This document shows, piece by piece, positions 1 to 13,900 of a DNA stretch of 64,000 bases. This DNA comes from Acanthochromis polyacanthus (lineage: Eukaryota > Chordata > Actinopteri > Pomacentridae), in assembly GCF_021347895.1 (NCBI RefSeq), contig NC_067120.1:11641361-11705360 (forward strand). Reading direction: 5' to 3'. Both the position numbers and the translations under genes were made by a program. Each line of letters begins with the position of its first letter. Position 1 is the stretch's first letter. The notes beneath the pieces are model-generated. The model did not search any database and was not told the DNA's origin. It saw only the letters and a list, made by a program, of their open reading frames with translations.

Positions 1-3000
1 GGTTCCCAAGGCTTTTAATAAATTCATCAGTAAGAGTATCTGAAATCAATAAATGGCACACAATTCTGTATCTACATATAAATATTATTCTGTGTCGCCT
101 ACTGGAAAATAAGGTCATGGCACAAAAAAAAAATCTATCTGCCTTCCAGCTTTTTCTGTATGCTGTGAAACAAAATGTTCATTTATATCTCTATTCTATT
201 CCATGTATCTTACTGTTCTCCCAAACAACCTTTGCTCTAGATGTGTATAAAGACTACTATTTGTAAAGACTGGGCACCCTGGGATATGTTGCCACAGAAA
301 CAAACAACAAATCCTTTAGTGACTTCTTTAAAACCTTCCAGTAACATTTTACAATAACAGGTGACAGCTGTATAATTCAAACTATATTTAGGTGGATTAT
401 TGCAAATGATGGCATTGCATGATCTTTAAAAAATGTTAAATTATGAAGCAAGATATTGTATTGCAGGGTACAGCTGGCCTTTTTCTTATTAAACAATTTA
501 GTTAAGAAAATGGCCATGAGTCTGAATGCTGATCACTGCGTTATCCCATTCATTATAACTATGAATGGTCCCTTGGTCACATGGCTGGAAATTACAGTTA
601 TGCTGGCAGGAAAAGGAAAAATTGAGCGGTGCATTTAAAAATGCTGAATTGCATTAATTAATTTGGAAATCGTAGACTTAGTTAGTGGAGGTCTCCAGTG
701 TCCCCTCAAAAACGCTGTCTCAACACCACGCCAATGCTTTGCTAGTCCGTGCCCACATGAATCTAAATGTAGCTTTGTTCTACTCGTAGTCGAATTAATG
801 TAAAGACGCACTTCCAATTAGAAACACAACAGAGAATCCAGTTCCCAGATTTAGCTCAAACCATCAAACACTATCGGCTGTAGTTTCACAACAAAACACA
901 TATCTCAATCCCAATGAGAGGCTCATCACAAAGCAAATAGCACTACTAATAATATTTTGTTTGTAACAAAATCAGACCTCTATTAAACGACTCATGGGAT
1001 AATCAAACTGGAAAAAAAGTCAGAATTATCACTTAATTCCGACACGGTAAACTAAAATATGTTTGCTTGGAATATACCCACACTGCAAAACAGCGAGGTC
1101 ATGTATTTCACTTTTATTCAAAACATTTCAACAAGGCCCTCAAGATAAGATATCAGGTTGTACAGCGCGCTGCATCATTAGCTCACACATGTACAGCGTC
1201 TCAGAGGACCTTTAATTTGAGTAGGAAAAGTCTGTTCTTTTGCTATGAGGTTAAAGAGTGGGTGACAAGTGAAGAAAATCACAGCGGAATGCATTAATTA
1301 GGTAGACCTAAAAGCATATTTATCAAAGGCTAAGCCATATGGGAATTATCTTAGAAAGGATCTAATAAAGACAGGACAGGTTAATAGAATAAAAGGCCTT
1401 GAACAGAATGTGTTCTTACACATAAAATATCAACTGGATCTCACATGTAAATGAATCATTACAATGTACGGATTAAATGTTATGGCAAGCAGATTCTCAA
1501 CAATTGAAATGACCTTTATGCGGTTTGACAGTGACAATTGGCTGCTTATGTTCACTCTGATTAAAATGTCAAAGCCTCTGACTTAATTCATCTCGGTGAG
1601 ATTCCACACGAAATGGTCCAATATTTGCACAGAGCAAAAAGACTGATTACATGAACTCGAATATGCTGATATCAAAAATAAATATTTAATGAACTCCCTT
1701 AATCAGAAAACAGTACATTAGTCCGCAGAGGAAATAAACAGCCTGGTGATTCTGGCTGAATCATCTAAACGGTGTCAATCACGAGTGAATAAGGAGGGCC
1801 CCATTCCCGGGTAGTGATGACTGATGGCCCTTCAGTGGCGATCGGGACAGACGGGGCTGATTGAGAGAGCTTATCTTTATGGTGGAGCCATGGAATTGTT
1901 AACAGGATGTGATGGCTTGCGTCCGCCGAGTTGAGCTGGGAAATAAAGCTGTTGGGCTCGGGCTTCCTTGCCATCATTCACAGAGGTAATGATCTCTGTC
2001 TGGCTCAGAAGTAAGTAATAGTCTGCCCACAGGTTAGTAAGGGCATAACACGGCGCCGCTGACAAAGTTGAACTTGGACAGATGAGCACAGGTCAGAATG
2101 CTGCTACATTTGTAATAAATTTAATAGGCAATTTAATAAAGATTAGAATATGCTGTAAAACCTAAGGGTCATGAAGTTTAGGTTTAAGAGATGAACAGCC
2201 CCTTATTTCTAACCACGGACATTTTTAGATTTTTTCTTATGATCCAGGAATAATGTACGGTAGCTGCCAGATAACTGCAAAACTATAAATCCAGCTCTTA
2301 AAGTGACCTTATACTATGGCTTTTTTTTTTTTGAGAACACACACAGAAAAACTCCACAATGCCCATATTTTGTAAGTGGTTGTGGAAATGATATTTTCCT
2401 TTAGATTCATATAAAGGTAAGTGCACGTGGAGAGGAAGCAGTCAAAGATTTAGCTCCACTCAATTATCTTCAGCAAGATAATTAATCAATTCAGTATGCA
2501 CATCCGAGTCTCAGAGGCGTCTTTGAGATAATTGTTCTCATTGACTTGAATAATTATTTGTTTGCTGATTTAATTATTTTCGCATTTGGAAAACAAATGA
2601 ACGTGTGCTGCTACATACTCCAGATTTTTTTTCTTTTCATGTTGGTAGGTGATTTTTTTTAAAATGTGCTGTAGATGTGAGCATCAGACTTAAGCGCTGA
2701 TGTTATGATAACTCCTATTGCACAAATGTCTCTTGAGAAATTAACTGCAACCAAATTCTGAATTTATGTCATTATGTGTTTTTTTTCAGAACCTTAACCC
2801 TGATATAGAGAAGGTCAATAAAACATGAACTGTTTCTGCCTCGTGGCATCAATACAAACGCCACTGAATCAAAGGCTAATATTTCTCAGATAGGAGGTCA
2901 GCTCTGGGTTTCAGACACAATGTCCTCATATTGTGACTGGCATGCTGAAAACAATTGTTGGAGTCCTCAGTTCACACCATTACAAGCACAAGTGAGACCT

Positions 3001-4512
3001 TGCGGCTACTGCAGCAAATAGCACAAATTATGAGGGCCGTTTTAATGGCACTCACTACTATTTATCATGCTGTTTTAAATGTTTTGCTCATTTGTTTCCA
3101 TTAAATATTTCATCTTCCCTTAAATATTCATTTAACTTCCTCTTTAAATTTTTTACCAGTCTCTTTGCAGTTGCGATCTTCTTGCCTCCCTTTTAGGCTT
3201 TGCAATCATAAATAATTATTCATCTACACCCAAAAAGAGATTGCATAAAACATGCACATGAATCCTTTTTGTCTTTTCTCATTAGTGATATACTTCGAGT
3301 AGCCTAAATACTTCCCGCTACCCCACTTATGGAAATTGGTTGGAGAACCTTCCTAATGATTCTGCTTCGCAAATAGGATACAGCCTTCATTTCTGATCCT
3401 AACGCTCATCGTTCCTTTCATGATGAAAGGAGGGGTCTGCTCCAGATCTAGAGTTCTTGTATTACTTTTAAAAGGAGGAATCAACCTGATACATTCTGAA
3501 TCAGACAATGCTGCTTTGGCTTTTAATGTTCAAACCAACCGCTGGGCTACTCACTGCATTTGCAACAATAGCTGCCTGTAGCTGGCACTAAAGGTACAAG
3601 GTTTACAGTAGTTAATGCAACACAACATTACAATTATTTTCTTTCACTACAGATACTTTCTACTGATTCCTTCTTGCTTACAATATTTAATTTTGATAGC
3701 AGTTGCACTAAAAAAATCTTCATCTTTGTCATGTATTTGTTGGACAAACTTCAAAAGCCAGGGAAAAGGGGGGAAAAATGCATCAACTATTAGATTTATA
3801 AATTAAATGGGTTTACTAGAAATATTTTGGATGTAAAAACCGTCTTTCAACATACTGTATGTTAATGGTAAAACCTGGCTCAATAGATTATTCTTGACTA
3901 AACTGGCAACATTTGTCTTAATTTGTTAGATAATTTCCACATGATGCATTAGCATACAGCACCATATTGGAAGGTGGAAGGGAAGCATAAACTCTCAATT
4001 TCCCTGGATTATCCTTCTGTGATGAGGCCTAATGATCCAGCAGAGTAAATAGCAATGTGTTAATTAGAAATTACACTGAATGATCCGCTGCACACAGAGG
4101 AAGCATTAACCAGGCCGCATCATTATATTAAATCTACAGCTGACTTTCCGTTTCTTTTTGAAAATGAAATGGGACTTATAGTTATCCACAAAAGGCATTT
4201 GTTGCAGTTGACTGATATTATCTATACTAAATATTTATTGATAATAAGAAACCTGAGTGATTAGTCCAATCACATTATTTTAAGAACTGCATTGTTAAAA
4301 AGACAAATAATTATTATTGAAGTACAGAAGACACAGCAGCAAGTCACTGCGTAATTCAGATAGTTCTGGAAATGAAAGTGTTGTCATTTTCAGGTGCCGG
4401 ATTTCTTCTTATTACATGTCTGACTTTGGTAGGATTTGCTTTTCAGGGGGATTAAGGTAGCTTTTTATCAACAAATGCATCCTGGAGATTGTAGCGCTTA
4501 GGTAAGCATCTG

Positions 4513-4526
4513 CCTCCACCTAGTGG
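4513..4526 (-). promoter_or_regulatory. CTCF-like site
   Basis: On the minus strand the sequence reads CCACTAGGTGGAGG, close to the CTCF core CCACnAGrkGGCrs. It sits in non-coding DNA 2.3 kb upstream of BNIP2. Motif match only; occupancy is not known. Confidence 0.35.
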
Positions 4527-5739
4527 TAAATGTTGGTTACTGGGGATAAAGATAAAACATAGAAGTGGTAGTGTAACCATTTCAAAATCAAATTTAAATT
4601 CTACAAATGTTATTAATTTTACATTTCTTAAAATAATTACAAATGAAATGATGTAATGTTAAATAATATGAAGATATCCTTGTTAAATATAGCCATGAAA
4701 GAACAATTATAGATTCTTACCTGTAATGTTCTGTCATTGTCTGACTCTTGCACAACGCAACATGTTCCGTTAAGTTCTACTTTTGCTTGGGACTTATAAA
4801 TCTGTGTTTTTACGTTTAAAAAACAGAAAATTAATTTAATAAAGAAATAATATTTTTTGGATTAAAGCTGCAAATAGCAAAATTAAAAAAAAAAACACTT
4901 GACTACTGAATATTAGAACATGTTTGAAAGGCTATAGAGCAATATTTTTCCAAAGTTTTATCTCCTCATCAGTACCTGCATCTCTTCTCCTGGACAATTT
5001 TGAAGGATGCTTATCGAAATTACTATTAAATAAACAAGACTACCAAAGTTATGTCTTCATATGTGATATTTTTTACTTTGCAAATCATCCTAAATAAGAC
5101 TAACTCAAAGACACAAAGTTTGAGAATCACAGATGTAGCTCACAAGCACTTCTTATGATATTATTGCAGAACATTTTCTCAACACTTTTTGAAAAGCAGC
5201 TGCTTCATCAACAAAACCTGAGACACAGCCTTTCTCCCCCTAACCGCTACCATAGATACTGACTCAATGCACTACATTTACACACAGCTTCTAAATTGGA
5301 TTATTAATACCCTTTTGCAAATTTGAAGCTGTTTACACATTTTGCACTGTCTCTGGGGAATAATTTGCACTTTCCGACACAATATGTCCAGCTGTCTCAC
5401 TTAATTAACATTATTTTTATCATTTAAAACTTAACAGCTTTGATACTGTTGCTTTTTGTTTGACTTGTAATTCTCACTTTTTTTTTAAAGTAAGGTGAAG
5501 ACTGTCTGCACTTTTAATCACTTAAGTTTCTATCACATCAATTTTCAATTGTACTCTGTACTAGTGTATGTATATTTCTCTTACATGCTTTTATCTCCCT
5601 CCCCCTTGTCTCTTTTTGGTTTTAGTCGATGAATTTTAATTACTCTATAAATCTGTGTACAGTTTTTTTCAACTTGTCTTTACTGTATTTTTTTTATTTG
5701 AATTCTGTGTGTACCAATATTTTGTTTCTTTGTTTTACA

Positions 5740-5800
5740 TTTGACTGTAAAGCCCTTTGAATAACCTCTGTGTATGACAAGGTGCTATATAAATAACATT
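5740..5800 (+). repeat. LINE-like 3' tail remnant
   Basis: The segment contains AAAGCCCTTTGA and, 30 bases on, GGTGCTATATAAATAA. This 'aaagc-ctttg ... gcgctatataaat' signature recurs at 9365-9430 in this window and is typical of 3' ends of fish non-LTR retrotransposons. Family assignment would need a repeat-library search. Confidence 0.5.
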
Positions 5801-6123
5801 AAGGTCTGTGTCTTCTGTTCTGCACCAGAACTCCAATTTTAAATCTTCGTAAATAAAAACTTACTTTCATTTTGAAGTGACTAAACATTAGTTAAGCTTT
5901 AGAGAAACAAAGTGGGCTAGCTTAACTTTGGCTGAAGCAGTGCGTTACGCTCGTTTACCTTGAAAATGGTGCAATTATCAGGCTAAAATCTGAGGTCTGC
6001 TGAGCAGAAGTAGGCCGCCAATGTGTGGAGATTTTATCAACCTCTCTAGCTTGACATATATGTGGAAAGATTAGATACAAACCTGCAGGAAACACGACTG
6101 GCGACTCCACAGAACTCTGTGTA

Positions 6124-6137
6124 CCGCTAGGTGGCCG
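6124..6137 (+). promoter_or_regulatory. CTCF-like site near BNIP2 promoter
   Basis: CCGCTAGGTGGCCG matches the CTCF core well. It lies about 0.7 kb upstream of the BNIP2 start codon, at the edge of the GC-richer promoter segment. Confidence 0.4.
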
Positions 6138-6349
6138 AGTAACAACATAATGTTCGCTGGCGCTGTTAGCAAACAGCTAATTCTGCTGTTGCTGAGATTG
6201 ATACCGGAAAACTTGGCATTTTAAACAAGTTGAGGGTGGGTCTGTACTTAGCATGGACCCACGGAATGACATTGCTTCTTAGTTGACAGCTGAGTTTATT
6301 TAATGGACAACAATAGGCGTTAGGTGGACAATATAGCTTACCTTGCGCT

Positions 6350-6798
6350 GTGGCTGCTGGCTACAGTAGCTAACTGTAGCCCCGAAGCTAGCGTGACTAA
6401 CGTCTGTTACGTCCGCAGGACAGCATTCTGACTTGGAGGAAGGAAGGAAGCTGATAAGTACGACCGCTGCTCATGCAAAGCTAGCACACTTTCGGACTCC
6501 TGGGTTCATACTGTGACGCATTTAGAAAAGGTGACTATCTGGGCACACCGTGTGATATTTGACACTATTTGGTTAATAAGATATGCTGTTAGTTGCCGTA
6601 GCTAGCTGTTAGCAACACGTCTCCTGTCTAGCTGCACAGTGGACGTCAGCTAGCCAAAAAACTTCTGAAGAAGTTGTGCAAGTCAGACTTAGTAGATTGA
6701 TTGATTCGGGAAACTAGCTGGGCTGTGTTTAATCATTTTTTTTCCGTCAGACTCTTTAACTCTGACCCGCTCCAGCAGCAGGGCGAACGGAGAAACTC
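6350..6798 (+). promoter_or_regulatory. BNIP2 promoter and 5' leader (approximate)
   Basis: GC-richer DNA directly before the first BNIP2 coding exon, with several GCTAGC/AGCTAGC palindromes and no TATA box near a plausible start site. This suits a housekeeping-type dispersed promoter. The transcription start and any non-coding first exon cannot be placed from sequence alone. Confidence 0.4.
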
Positions 6799-9700
6799 AT
6801 GGCATCGGATGTGACTGAGAGTGAAGCGGTGCTGAAGGGTGTTAGTGATACGAGTTTGAACAATAGCAGCCAAGAGATTGTCACACCCAGGAGGACTCGT
6901 GAGGATTTGGCCAACAAACAGACTTCCAGTCCCTCATCTTCCGGAGTGTCGGGAGAAGGTGATGACGAGGAGTTAAACGAATTGCAAAACAGCACAACAT
7001 CTACAGTTGAAACGGGAGAAGAGGCATATCAAGACAGTTTAACCAAATCAAGAGGTACGCCACAGGAAAGGACAACTCCAGACAATGTGCAGACACAGTC
7101 GGGGGAGAGAGTCTCCACTCCTGTCGGCCTTCCTCAGCCACGGTCACCATCTGGACTCGTTGGAAGGTCTGTATTTATACATTTTGGTGTTTGCCCGGCC
7201 CTAAAAACATTAGCAAGGTTCAGGTTTCATCGCTCCAAGGCAAGAATGCTGTTCTCCCAGCATGCTGTTCACCTAAGACAGATGACAGTCTATGTTCAGG
7301 AGTCTAATGTTTTTCAGAGCACTGGGTTTGAAAGTTGTTTGACAGACCAGCGATTCTCTGCTATTTTATTCTATTTATGTGTTCAGCTTCTCAAGTGAAG
7401 ACCTTCTCTTACAGGCAAAACCTAACCGCTGGACACAGATCCCAGAAAGAAACATAATTACAGGATCCTGTGTTTCCTTTTAAACATATGACCTGTTTTC
7501 AGCAAGCTGAATTAGTGCTTAACCTGCAAAAAGGCATTAATAAAAGATGGGGGCTTATCCTTTCCAAACTTTTTGGCATTTTGCTGTTTACAGCCTGGCC
7601 AGGAAAGTAAGTAAAATTGCATGATAGACCAAGGCTGGTATGCTACATTATAATGCAATCCAGTACAACAGCATTATAGAAACTTACCATATTGTTAAAT
7701 GAACACTTACTTCTCTTACACAGTCTAAACAAAAGCAACAACAGCGAAGCGACCTCATGTACACAGCATCAGTCAGATTTGCCTTTCATTACGAGTTTAT
7801 GGGCATCATTATAGTTGCAAAGCTGTTACACATCTGTATTTGAATTACTTGTAAAAATGCCTAATATTTTTGTGTTAAAGGTTAAGGGGGTATGAATTGT
7901 GCTCCTGCACTTTTAATCTTCATGTAGAATAGCTTTTACTGACAGAAGGGTTATCAGTTTAAAATTGAAGAGAACTTCACAGAAGCCTAAATAAGCCACT
8001 CGCTATCCAACATAAACTGATTTATGTATCATACAATGTCATAAATGGGACCAAGCTTGGGGAACTCCAACTGTTGCAACATATAAAACCGGACTGCAAC
8101 GTACTCCTGTAAAGGGAACTACATTGAGATAAACCACAATAATCAATCCTAACACCTTTCATAATAAAACTGGAAGACAGCAAAGAAAATGTGCAGACGA
8201 AGAAGAGAATCATATTACAGAATAGTAGTGCCTTCAGTGTTGATACAATCATGATGAAGAAACCTGAATTCTTTTTTGAAAATTTTAGTCAACTCTGACA
8301 GACAACATTTTGTAACAGATTTAATTTGATCTTGACATTTCTTTAAATTGGTGTAGAATGTATACTGTATATGTGAAGTGTCTTGAGGGAAGCCTTGGCC
8401 AAGAGGTGTCATCATTGTCAAACTATCCACCATCAATCTGCATCTTAATTTAGCTCTTCATTATTGCTGTAATTGTTTAAACTGTCATTTATCACTTGAC
8501 TTCCTAATTTAGGTGATTCTATTTATATGCAGCCAGTGCACTTTTATTTGCAAAGGTGCCTCTTCAGGAAACCACATTCCTGTAGTCGTTGGATTTCACA
8601 TGTAATGTGGGGATTAGAACTATGTATAAGCAGACAGCTACACTGATACCTTATGATATGCTGAGCACTAAATGCCCAGCGTGTTTTTCTGTCTGGAGCA
8701 CAAATACAGTCGTGTACACGATTAGTGCATCAAAGCCAGCTCTGTACAGCACAGATACTGATACCATGGTCAGCATTAGCTAGTAGTCTTACGGTTTACA
8801 AACTAAGCTTGTAAGCTTTTCAAGAAGCCAGTGATCTGATTATATGGCCAGTTGTGAGCTGAAAATCTTGAGGAGATTCTCGAACATGGGACTAACAGTG
8901 CAATGCACAGCATCTGCCCAGTCGCTGCCTGGTAATAACAAAGGCATCATGGTTGTTTTCTTCTCATATCAACATTAAGTTTGGTTCGTTGGAGAAAGGA
9001 AAAACAATGAGGACATGTTAGCTTTGAGGATTGCTGTGATGATTAAGAGTGAAATACTGCCCTGCCTCCAAACGTGAACAGAACTTTCGCTGAGTTGATG
9101 CAGCACTTTGGTGACATTGGCTCCAGTACATGAAAACTTGTTTCGGCTTTTTATTATACAGTAAAAAGTAGAGGTTGAAGGTTATCCACAAAGCCAGGAG
9201 AACACAGGAAATGCTGCTTTGGTTTTGTAAAAAGTGCTTGAATGCAAAAGTGACATGAAAAGTCAGTTAGTTCTAAAGATCTTCCTGTATTAATATTAAA
9301 AACCAACATAACCATACAGTATTTGCATCAGATTTCAGATGTTGATCTACTAGAGTGAATGTGAAGTATCATGTAAAGCGCTTTGGGTACCTTGCAGGTA
9401 TAGTAAAGCGCTATATAAATACAGACCATTTACTAGCTCATCGGTTCATTGAGACTGAAAGTAGAAGAAAGGAATATATATATATATATAGTTTACATAT
9501 CAGTATAGCATATATAAATGATTTATTGAGAAGGTTAAAAATGGAAATTTTATCATTTGATTCACCATTTGAAATAAAATCAGCTTTTTCATGATGAAAT
9601 TTAGTGTATTTTACAATGTACACAATTCCTTGCAGAGTGTATGGTTGTGTGCTTTAGTGTACTTGTTGTCCACTAACTTTGTGAAGCTTTTATTTGCTTG

Positions 9701-10886
9701 AGGTATTAACCCGAGAACAAAAATTGCCTTTGACTCTTGACAAGTCAGTAGAACTTAAACATTTTCCCCCATAATCCCCTGAGGATTGTACAAGTCACAA
9801 CTGAAAGATGACCAATTATTTCTTTGGATTTCACACATAATCTTTGCTTGCCCTCCTTTTGATGCTAATGGATCTGGAGCTCAAGAGAACCTTTTAGCAA
9901 TTTGAGACCATAAAGATTAAAATATTGCCCTGTTTTGTTTTCTTTCTCAGCTTCGAGCGTCAAGAGTCAGTCGCCACAACTGAAGCACGCTTACGAATGG
10001 AAGGAGTTGAACTTAAGGAAGAGTGGCAGGATGAGGATTTTCCAAGGTATTGTCTCAGTCACACATGGATCATACTTCATAGCTTTGTCATATGTTCTGA
10101 AAGTTACATGCAGCGTAGACATACTGAAGACAAGATTACCTTCTGCTTGAATATTAGGCCCCTCCCAGAAGAAGAGGAGCTTGAAGATGACCTTTTCGCA
10201 GGAACCTCCGAGGAAGGAGACCCAGGTATTGACAACACACTACTACACTATACACTGCTGCAGGAGAATATTAAGGAACATGTTCACATTTTTTAGTTAA
10301 TTCTTAAATGTCACACGTGTCAGATATGTATGTTAAGAGAATTACTGGTTGCTGAAATCATTACTGTTCATTCTTGTTGGTGCATTGCAAAGTTCATCTA
10401 AAAGTAGTACATTGCAACAGCAGCCGGAGGCCTCATATTTAAACACCCATGGAAAATGGTATTTTATGAGGTGGTTTTTTTGTGTGTAAAATCCTCTCAG
10501 GCAGTGTTGTCTTTGCAGAGCTGCAATGGACTGATATTAAAGGAAGCAGGGTAAAGTTGAATCTTGTCATACTGAAAGATTAACATTAAAAGTCCCACTT
10601 GATTTGTGTAACTCAGACTTTTAAAGTTTCATATTAAATGTGGCTGAACTTCAGAATATACAGAAAGTCATTTAAATATAAGGCTGGGTCTCAAAACACT
10701 GGCATGGAGCATGTCCTGGGGCTAAATGACCAGAGATCAATAAGCTCCAACATTATAATTACCTATATATCATTGCTACATAAATGTTCTGTTGCATGTT
10801 TTATCTCACCAAGTGTATTTCACATTCATCCATGATGCATCAGAGCTTGTGTGCAACGGGCGAGGCCAGCTTTTTATCTTTGACAC

Positions 10887-10976
<90 letters not shown>

Positions 10977-13900
10977 ATACCCATCCTGCTCTCAGTGACA
11001 CTGTCAGGGAGAAGTTAACATTCAGAAGTGTGGTTAAACTTCACTGTAGTTGATGCTTGCCATACTTATTGCCACAAATGCAACAAGTATTTTCTATTTA
11101 AGTGTAGTGACTCGATCATTCCATTAAAACACTGAGTGAGATTTAGTCTCATAAAGGCGCTAAAATGCATTTTTTCACTGATTAGCTAGTAGTTCATCTC
11201 TTATGTTGTGTATGCCAGCAGCTAGAGCCTTCAGTCAGTTATATGAACACGAGTTAGTGATGAAATGTCGCCATTAGCTAGCTGCTTGTTTACCGATGGG
11301 TGCATTTATAAATTCAATCTGAAATGGTCAAAGTGTCATCTTAACTATCTTTCAGAAATTCACATTAAGCGTTCAGAGCAGAGGGATTTCGTGATTTGTG
11401 AGCTTTTGGTAAACTCTGTCTTGCTTTGTTTTTGCAGCCTTTCTCTTACTGAATATTGGCCTTAGCAGTAGTGGAAGAAGTACTCTTAACTGTTTTGTTA
11501 TGTAAACTATTTATCTTGCAGAGTAAAAATACTGTTGAAGAAAATGTTTGGTCTAAAAAAGCAAAAAAAAAAAAAAGAACAAATAAGAGTACTGTAGTGA
11601 ATTGAAAGAAGCAATACCACTTAGATCTTAATGGTACCCATCCCTGCTAAAATTGGAGTTGCTTTAAGAAAATATCTCTTCACTGAACATGATTATTATA
11701 TTGTTACTGACTATAAAAAGTCTGAACCAATCCTTAAATTGTTCTCACAAACAGTATAACGACTAATGATTTGGTATCTACAATAGGCTATGCAATGACC
11801 CATGGCAAGAAGGCCAAGAAAAAGCTTGCAGCTCCAGACATCAGTCTTACACTGGACCACAGTGAAGGTTCGCTTCTCTCTGATGAGCTGGATGAAAGCA
11901 CAGAGCTGGACCTGGACGACATAGACACTCCATCAGACAACAGTAATGAGTTTGAATGGGAAGGTAAGGGTTTTCTATTGTGAAGACAGCAATAAGACCT
12001 TAGCTTTAGTATATAAGAAGTATCTTTCAACCTTGTTTGTTCTAGTTTGCCCTATTAATACATAACACTTAACATGCACATTTAGATGATGAGATAGGAA
12101 GTGCAAAGAAAACTTTCCAAGTTCATATCCAAGGTAGATGTTTCTATAAAGCTGTGTCCTTGGGTTTAATGGCCGGCTTGTTGAACAGAAGCTTTTATTT
12201 CCTGGTTCTTAGTATCCGTTGGCATTTTCTTCCTTTCATTTTACAGGTTTGCTTCGGCAGCTGACTGCCTGCAGTGTAGTTAAAATATGCTTTGTTGTTT
12301 TTGTGTTTCCAACCTGCTGCCTTCCTCTTTTTCACTTGGAAGAATTGTTTCCATTCTCTGCCTGGAAACAGGCTGCAGACCAGCAACAGGTTTCTCTCTT
12401 CCTTGTGGTAAGGTCTCATGGACAGCCTTCATTTTCTTTACTGCAAACCATGAGTCAATCAACCCTCATTGTCCAAATCATGTTGTCAGTTCTTCAAACA
12501 AATCATGGGTTTTGTTTTTTTTTTCCGTGTTCCACACCCTTTCATTTTCACTACAAGTTTTTTCCTTGTGCCATTTTCCTTTCTGTAAAAATTCACTAAG
12601 TTGGAAGAAACAATAGCAGCTTGTCACTTGTGGTTTAGGTAGCAGTGGAATGCTGCAGTTGTCAGATATCAGCCATTTTAGCATTGCATTTGTGCTGATG
12701 ATTATTAGTCATTTAGTGTGTTGCATATTACAGGAACCACAAGAAATTAAACAACAAATTAATACAGTTTTACATAATAAATTTGAACCTAATATATTTA
12801 GTATTCAATTGGAGGCATGTATATTTGGCATTGTGCTACCTGAATTTATTTTCAGCATAGCTCTATATATTTGGGTAAGGGTTAGTTTTGAAAAAGAAAC
12901 GCATACTAGTATTATAAATTGGGTTTATTTTGGAAATATGCTGCTCACAGAAAAATCCTCATAACGATGTGTTGTTGTGATTTGGTTGCACTACTTAGTT
13001 ATTTTTGATTCTGCTTGTTGCATGCTCAATAAATTTGATCATTTAAACACTTTAATGTCTGCATCATATGCTGGAAACATATTCTGCCTGTCATGCAGCT
13101 AATCATTGTGCAAAAGATGCACAGAAGTCCTCAGGTATTTTTCAGCCGTGGTGTATTGTGAGTGTTTCTTTGATACCTTTATGTCTGTTTATGATACTGT
13201 GGCATACCATGTTAATGGAGTACAGTACAATAGAAGAGGCTTTCATAGAAAATAGTGAAAAGGAGACATGGAATTGGAGATTTGATTGTTGGTGTTGATT
13301 TAGAGAAAAAAAGCATGCCATCAAGATTCAAAAGATTAAAGCGAAAAACAAAAAAAAAGCTCGATGCATGTGATTGAAAAGTTAAAATATGTTTAATTGA
13401 CTGATCTGAAAATTTTATTACATATTTGATCAGAATGATCTGATTTCACATCCAAGGGTTGCAATGTTCAGTCTGTAGCTTTAAAGTGCCTCTTCTTCTT
13501 CAGATGATCTCCCTAAGCCGAAAACCACAGAGCTGCTGCAGAAAGGTGTGGAGTCGGTTCAGGAGTATTCAGCCTTGGAGGAGAGGGAGGAGGGTAGACG
13601 CTGGAGGGTGTTTCGTATCGGAGACCAGGAGCACAGAGTGGACATGAAGGCTATTGAACCTTACAAGAGGGTCATCAGTCATGGAGGTCAGTGGCACACA
13701 TGTAATACAGATGCAGTGATTTTAAGTGCTTGACGTGAGTTGTATTTCCTCAAAAAGATCAAGTAAAAACAATCAAATTTAATTTTGACGAAGCATTTTA
13801 ATGTTGCAACATTAATTTATGTTAATTGACATTTTAAATTTTCACTGCAGGCTACTATGGGGATGGTCTGAATGCCATAATTGTGTTCGCTGTGTGCTTT

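Larger units (their letters stand above)
1..6400. other. Intergenic region upstream of BNIP2
   Basis: No convincing coding exon was found on either strand; all open frames are short and lack splice context or recognisable homology. The DNA is AT-rich with many TAAT/ATTA homeodomain-type cores. Several stretches of mixed complexity without repeat character (about 1740-2090, 2430-2600, 2840-3130 and 3940-4145) look like candidate conserved non-coding elements, but no alignment is available to test that. A LINE-like 3' tail lies near 5740-5800. From about 6100 the sequence becomes GC-richer and turns into the BNIP2 promoter. Confidence 0.5.
7167..9950 (+). other. BNIP2 intron 1
   Basis: 2.8 kb between the extension exon and the exon with the canonical start Met. 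It holds a retroelement tail (9365-9430) and a short TA repeat (9473-9490). An alternative promoter for the shorter BNIP2 form could lie here, but I see no clear one. No other coding signal. Confidence 0.7.

Noticed and set aside
10784..11053. His-Thr repeat frames
   Set aside because: Translation of the (CA)n microsatellite in a BNIP2 intron.
12195..12964. Several overlapping open frames in BNIP2 intron 4
   Set aside because: No homology, no coherent splice sites; BNIP2 exons 4 and 5 join directly in phase across them.
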